DNA of 9,264 nt from Flavobacteriales bacterium. Its GTDB lineage: Bacteria; Bacteroidota; Bacteroidia; Flavobacteriales_D; Parvicellaceae. Below are positions 5,764 through 9,264 of the stretch, in pieces. The stretch covers positions 1-9,264 of the forward strand of contig JALWSJ010000025.1 in assembly GCA_026993705.1 (NCBI GenBank), given 5' to 3'. Position 1 is the stretch's first letter, and each line of letters begins with the position of its first letter. The notes beneath the pieces were generated by a model. The model did no database searches. It saw nothing but the letters and a program-made list of their open reading frames with translations, and had not been told where the DNA came from. Position numbers and translations under genes: made by a program.

Positions 5764-7446
5764 GTGTTAACAAAAATATTATCGAATAGATTTATTGTAA
5801 TAAGAGTGCTGTTGAGTATTCTTTTGTTGGTGCTCATCTCCTTTTTGATATGGGCTTCCTTCCGTGGCTTTGATTTTTCGGACGAAAGTTACTATCACAT
5901 TGGTTTTTGGAAAGATAATCTTGAACCTCCATATACGGTCATTTTTTTTCATAGAATTTACAATACCCTTTTTGGATTATTTGGTTTTACTTTTGTCCAA
6001 AATAGAATATTGGGTATTTTTTTACTGTTGTTTTCGTCTATGCTTTTGGGGTATTCTATTGCCCTCTATTTTAAACTCAAAGATACAGTAACAGCTATTT
6101 TGTTTCCTGCTATTTTTAGCTTTTTAGGTTATGTTATTTTCCCGATGGGAACATCTTATAATTTGTTTTCTATTGTATTTATAACGCTTACCACAGCTTT
6201 AAGCTTCCTTTCGTTCAGAAAAAACAATCTGTATTATGCTCCTATCATTGGTTTTCTTACCGTGTTGATTGTACTAAATAAATTTACCAACCTACTTTAT
6301 CTCTTTTATTTTTTCGCAGGATTAGGAGTATTAGATAACTATAAGAAGGAAAAAAACATACTATTTTACATTAAGTTTAAAGCATTCGCTATTATCGGAG
6401 TATGCATTGGTTTATTGGTTGTATTTGATTCAGTAGAGGAACTCATCCAAAAGTTTGAAGGGTTTAAACAAGGCTTATCTTTTAGTACCGACCATAATCT
6501 ACTTGATATGGTGCAAAAATTTGGGGAGGATTTTTGGGAACAAATTCAATATTTGTTGTATCTTATTCCTTTTGTGGTGTTCATATTTTATATTAAGAAA
6601 AAACAACCATTAAAGCTGATAACTTTTTCTATGATTTATTTAGGTTTTATGTTTGTGCTTTTTTTTCTGTTTCATTTTTTTCTTTCTAAAAGTTATATTT
6701 TCAGTTTTTATTTTATTTCACTAGGTGTTATTCTATTTGTTCTTTACTACGAAGAAAACTTACCTTCTGCAAAAATATTAGCTTTAGTATTTTTTATGTT
6801 AGGTATCCCTTTTGTCGGAAGTGCAGGAACAAATAATTCACTATTCATTCAATCATTGCTTTATGGAAGTTTTATCGGAGCGGGATTAATTATCCTGATA
6901 GATAAGATAAAAAACAATATCGTAAAGTCATTGATGATACTTGTTATCTCTTTAACTGCAACGTTACAAATCATCTATAATAAATTGTATCATTCATACC
7001 GTGTTGGGAACTTATTGGAACAAACAGAAGAAATAACAGGGAGTCATTATTTGCAAAATCTATTCGTAGATATAAAAACAAAAAAAATGGTTGATACACT
7101 GCAAGTGTATAAAAATCATCCTTCCGAAGCAATATTTGTTACAGCTCCTCAATTAGGTGTTTGTTTGATTGTAGAAAAACCGCCCATCTTATTAGATTGG
7201 ATAGATGAAAGTAATTATCATTTTATATCCCCAAAACTAACTCTTGTTTATGGGGTAAAAGATAAAAATATCTTATTCTTTCTACCGCATACAAAAGAAC
7301 AACCGAAAATTATTGAACAATTAACAAAGATTAAAGCTCTCAATTTTGAAAAAGATTATCACCATACTTCAAGAATAGAACTCAAAAACAGAGCAACAAC
7401 CCAACAGATTGATGTCTTTGAAAAAGTAAAGAATGAAAGCAAATAA
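5764..7446 (+). CDS. Multi-spanning membrane protein, GT-C glycosyltransferase-like
   Basis: The 560-residue protein has an N-terminal membrane helix (about 10-32) and then a loop with an acidic-aromatic motif FDFSDESYY (36-44). Further hydrophobic segments up to about 405 are followed by a soluble C-terminal domain of about 150 residues. This layout, an acidic DE motif in the first external loop and a C-terminal soluble domain, is that of GT-C enzymes (PMT/ArnT type), which use lipid-phosphate sugar donors. GSAGTNNSLF (352-361) may be another family motif. Donor and acceptor are unknown, and sequence-level identification is only moderate. The start is GTG at 5764: the DUF350 stop is in the same frame just upstream and no ATG is available. 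The coding strand is very T-rich, with T8 runs at 5942-5949 and 6659-6666. Its end overlaps the next gene by 14 bases. Confidence 0.72.
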   Translation: MLTKILSNRFIVIRVLLSILLLVLISFLIWASFRGFDFSDESYYHIGFWKDNLEPPYTVIFFHRIYNTLFGLFGFTFVQNRILGIFLLLFSSMLLGYSIALYFKLKDTVTAILFPAIFSFLGYVIFPMGTSYNLFSIVFITLTTALSFLSFRKNNLYYAPIIGFLTVLIVLNKFTNLLYLFYFFAGLGVLDNYKKEKNILFYIKFKAFAIIGVCIGLLVVFDSVEELIQKFEGFKQGLSFSTDHNLLDMVQKFGEDFWEQIQYLLYLIPFVVFIFYIKKKQPLKLITFSMIYLGFMFVLFFLFHFFLSKSYIFSFYFISLGVILFVLYYEENLPSAKILALVFFMLGIPFVGSAGTNNSLFIQSLLYGSFIGAGLIILIDKIKNNIVKSLMILVISLTATLQIIYNKLYHSYRVGNLLEQTEEITGSHYLQNLFVDIKTKKMVDTLQVYKNHPSEAIFVTAPQLGVCLIVEKPPILLDWIDESNYHFISPKLTLVYGVKDKNILFFLPHTKEQPKIIEQLTKIKALNFEKDYHHTSRIELKNRATTQQIDVFEKVKNESK

Positions 7447-8968
7447 CCCTTCCATAGTTCTAAAAATGGCTCTGTTTGCGACCGGTATCAGTGGTATTGT
7501 TGCAGAGTATATTCTTTCTACATTGGCTTCTTATTTTATAGGAAATGCCGTAGTTCAATTTGCTTTGATTGTTTCTACCATGTTATTCTCAATGGGAGCA
7601 GGTAGCCGTTTAAGTAAATATATAAACAGAGATTTACTTGCTCACTTTATCTACATCGAGTTAATGCTCTCTTTTTTGGTTTCTTTCTGTGCCTTAATGG
7701 TATATATTGGATACGGGAGATACACCCCCGTGCTTATTTATGTGTTAGCAATTTGCATAGGCGTATTAATCGGACTCGAAATACCTTTGGTTACACGGTT
7801 AAATAATGAATTTGAGGAATTAAAAGTCAATATTGCTTCCGTTTTGGAAAAGGATTATTATGGTAGTCTTGTAGGAGGTTTATTTTTCGCCTTTATCGGA
7901 ATACCATATTTGGGGTTGACTTATACTCCATTTGCTTTGGGAACTCTTAATTTTATCGTTGCTTTTTGGTTGTTTTATCATTTGAAAAAAAGCATACCCA
8001 AGCAACAACAAGGACGCCTTTCTTTATGGTTTGGAATTGTAGGAGTAATCATCATAACAGGTCTAATATTTGCTCAGCCCATCGTACAATATGGCGACCA
8101 ACAAAAGTACCGCGACAAAATCATTTATCAAGAAGAAACTCCCTACCAAAAAATCACTCTTACTCAATGGAAGGACAATTATTCATTATTTATCAATGGA
8201 AATCTTCAACTGTCCTCTTTTGACGAGTTTATGTACCACGAAGTCCTAGTTCATCCCATAATGCAAATCCTCCATCAACGCAAAAATATCTTAATTTTAG
8301 GAGGAGGAGACGGTTGTGCTGTTCGCGAAGTGTTAAAATATCCTGATGTACAGCAAATTACCCTTGTGGATTTAGATCCGGCAATGACCCGCTTAGCGCA
8401 AACCAACCCTGTGTTTATCAATATGAATCAAAGATCCTTAAATAACCCTAAAGTGCATATTGTCCACCAAGATGCCTTTCAATTTATTGAACAAAGCAAC
8501 CAACTTTATGATGCTATTATTATTGATTTACCCGACCCGAATAATGTAGATTTGAATAAGTTATATACGCGAGAATTTTATTTTTTATGTCAAAAAAAGC
8601 TTACTCCGAACGGTTTGCTTATTACTCAAGCAGGAAGTCCGTATTACGCAACTAAAGCCTTTTATTGCATCGAAAAAACGATACAACAATCAGGATTAAA
8701 CACTTTGCCCTTGCATACTCAAATTCTTACCATGGGAGAATGGGGTTGGATAATCGGAGCTCAAAATAAAACAGTAAACCAACTCAAGCAAGGATTAAAA
8801 ACCATTCCCATAGATACTCTATCACTAAAATGGCTAACCCCTGAAGCTATACAATCTCTTTATCGCTTCGGAAAACCCTTGTCAGACACCTCCGATATAA
8901 AAGTAAATACAATGTTTTATCCCGTGCTCTATCGTTACTATAAGTCAGGAAATTGGGAGATATATTAG
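7433..8968 (+). CDS. Membrane-anchored spermidine synthase-like (polyamine aminopropyltransferase family) protein
   Basis: Residues 1 to about 216 hold some seven hydrophobic membrane segments. Residues 220 to about 445 form a spermidine-synthase-type Rossmann domain. Conserved sites are TPYQKI (Q239), NGNLQLSSFDEFMYHE (H269, E270), the nucleotide loop GGGDG (290-294), the acidic pair VDLD (D313, D315) and QDAF (D347). The active-site DLPDP (D365, D368) and KLYTREFY (Y378) follow. Because the DxxDP acidic residues are kept, aminopropyl transfer from decarboxylated SAM to an amine is plausible, but the substrate may not be putrescine, since soluble SpeE lacks the membrane half. A C-terminal extension (about 446-511) is unassigned. 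The ATG at 7433 lies inside the previous gene (14-base overlap), indicating coupling. Together with the DUF350 gene this suggests a membrane-localised polyamine system. Confidence 0.87.
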   Translation: MKANNPSIVLKMALFATGISGIVAEYILSTLASYFIGNAVVQFALIVSTMLFSMGAGSRLSKYINRDLLAHFIYIELMLSFLVSFCALMVYIGYGRYTPVLIYVLAICIGVLIGLEIPLVTRLNNEFEELKVNIASVLEKDYYGSLVGGLFFAFIGIPYLGLTYTPFALGTLNFIVAFWLFYHLKKSIPKQQQGRLSLWFGIVGVIIITGLIFAQPIVQYGDQQKYRDKIIYQEETPYQKITLTQWKDNYSLFINGNLQLSSFDEFMYHEVLVHPIMQILHQRKNILILGGGDGCAVREVLKYPDVQQITLVDLDPAMTRLAQTNPVFINMNQRSLNNPKVHIVHQDAFQFIEQSNQLYDAIIIDLPDPNNVDLNKLYTREFYFLCQKKLTPNGLLITQAGSPYYATKAFYCIEKTIQQSGLNTLPLHTQILTMGEWGWIIGAQNKTVNQLKQGLKTIPIDTLSLKWLTPEAIQSLYRFGKPLSDTSDIKVNTMFYPVLYRYYKSGNWEIY

Positions 8969-9044
8969 CATTGGGTAATCTTATTCACAGCATGATTAAT
9001 AAAACTTTATTTTTTTGGATTTTTACTTAACCTGCATATTTTAT

Positions 9045-9052
9045 TATCTTTG
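9045..9052 (+). promoter_or_regulatory. Bacteroidota-type -7 box (TATCTTTG) before the permease gene
   Basis: TATCTTTG fits TAnnTTTG. It lies 17 bases before the ATG at 9070 and 40 bases before the TTG at 9093. A TTG at 9015-9017 is too far upstream to be a good -33 element. The 8969-9044 stretch shows no convincing terminator hairpin, only T-rich DNA. Confidence 0.45.
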
Positions 9053-9069
9053 TTAGTTAACTTTAAATA

Positions 9070-9096
9070 ATGGGTATTAAAACCAATAAAAATTGA
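9070..9096 (+). CDS. 8-codon ORF overlapping the permease start (leader peptide or true N-terminus)
   Basis: ATG at 9070 opens the peptide MGIKTNKN, ending with TGA at 9094-9096, which overlaps the TTG at 9093 (TTGA). Its distance to the -7 box is like that of the DUF350 ATG to its own box. It may be a leader that hands ribosomes to the TTG, or the real N-terminus of the permease separated by a missing A in the A5 run at 9088-9092. It may also be chance. Confidence 0.35.
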   Translation: MGIKTNKN

Positions 9097-9264
9097 ATAT
9101 ATTTTATCACATAGGAGGCTATTTCCTGCTCATGAAGTCGCTCTTTACCAAACCCGAGAAAATTTCGGTGTATTGGGATCGAACATTAGATGAAATAATA
9201 GCACTTGGAATAAAATCACTCGGTATCGTAGTGATTATGTCCTTTTTTATGGGAAGTGTATTGG
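9093..9264 (+). CDS. mlaE: MlaE-family ABC transporter permease, N-terminal part (partial at window end)
   Basis: MlaE permeases form the inner-membrane channel of the Mla/Mce phospholipid transport system, which works with an ATPase and an MCE-domain protein. The 57 visible residues contain the amphipathic N-terminal helix (NIFYHIGGYFLLMKSLF), then KPEKISVYW, and the start of the first membrane segment (SLGIVVIMSFFMGSVL), all in the order typical of Bacteroidota members. The frame is closed upstream by TAA at 9087-9089, so TTG at 9093 is the first usable start. ATG at 9132 is an alternative, with AGGAGG at 9113-9118, but would remove the IGGYFLLM part, which I remember as conserved. The identification rests on a short segment and the rest lies outside the window. 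Confidence 0.8.
   Translation, partial: MNIFYHIGGYFLLMKSLFTKPEKISVYWDRTLDEIIALGIKSLGIVVIMSFFMGSVL

Noticed and set aside
8992..9030. 12-codon ORF (MINKTLFFWIFT) after the SpeE-like gene
   Set aside because: Short, hydrophobic by T-richness, and upstream of the -7 box; no support as a gene.
9113..9118. AGGAGG as a Shine-Dalgarno site for the ATG at 9132
   Set aside because: It sits 13 bases from the ATG, farther than usual, Bacteroidota rarely rely on such sites, and the bases encode the Ile-Gly-Gly that looks conserved in MlaE. Kept only as an alternative start.

Overview
The window looks like a chromosomal segment of a Bacteroidota bacterium, most likely of the Flavobacteriia. The DNA is AT-rich. 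The lipid A genes include the LpxC-FabZ fusion typical of this phylum. Start codons generally lack Shine-Dalgarno sequences. Three gene blocks are preceded by sequences matching the Bacteroidota -7 box TAnnTTTG. Species cannot be named from sequence reading alone.

Layout. (1) 1-392: 3' half of pyrF (pyrimidine synthesis), cut by the window edge. (2) 408-448: an inverted repeat and a -7 box, then a tightly packed block at 456-4630: an unrecognised 82-residue protein, a Skp/OmpH-like chaperone, lpxD, the lpxC-fabZ fusion and lpxA. Gaps are at most 11 bases, and lpxC-fabZ and lpxA share one base, so this is very probably one operon. It resembles the skp-lpxD-fabZ-lpxA order of E. coli and covers the first three lipid A steps plus an outer-membrane-protein chaperone. 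(3) 4631-4875: a non-coding gap filled largely by a highly structured element with two long imperfect hairpins, a perfect 20-bp palindrome and a duplicated 10-mer, followed by a -7 box. It resembles, from memory only, an intergenic structured repeat of Flavobacteria. (4) 4876-8968: a three-gene membrane cassette: a duplicated-DUF350 protein, a multi-spanning GT-C-like protein with a GTG start, and a membrane-anchored spermidine-synthase-like enzyme whose start overlaps the previous gene by 14 bases. (5) 8969-9264: a promoter-like box, an 8-codon ORF and the beginning of an MlaE-type lipid-transport permease. The permease frame has no upstream ATG; one extra A in the A-run at 9088-9092 would join it to the ATG at 9070.

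Common theme. Apart from pyrF and the 82-residue protein, the genes act at the cell envelope: lipid A synthesis, outer-membrane-protein chaperoning, a possible polyamine or glycan membrane system, and phospholipid transport. The least understood parts are the DUF350/GT-C-like/SpeE-like cassette, the structured element after lpxA and the permease start.
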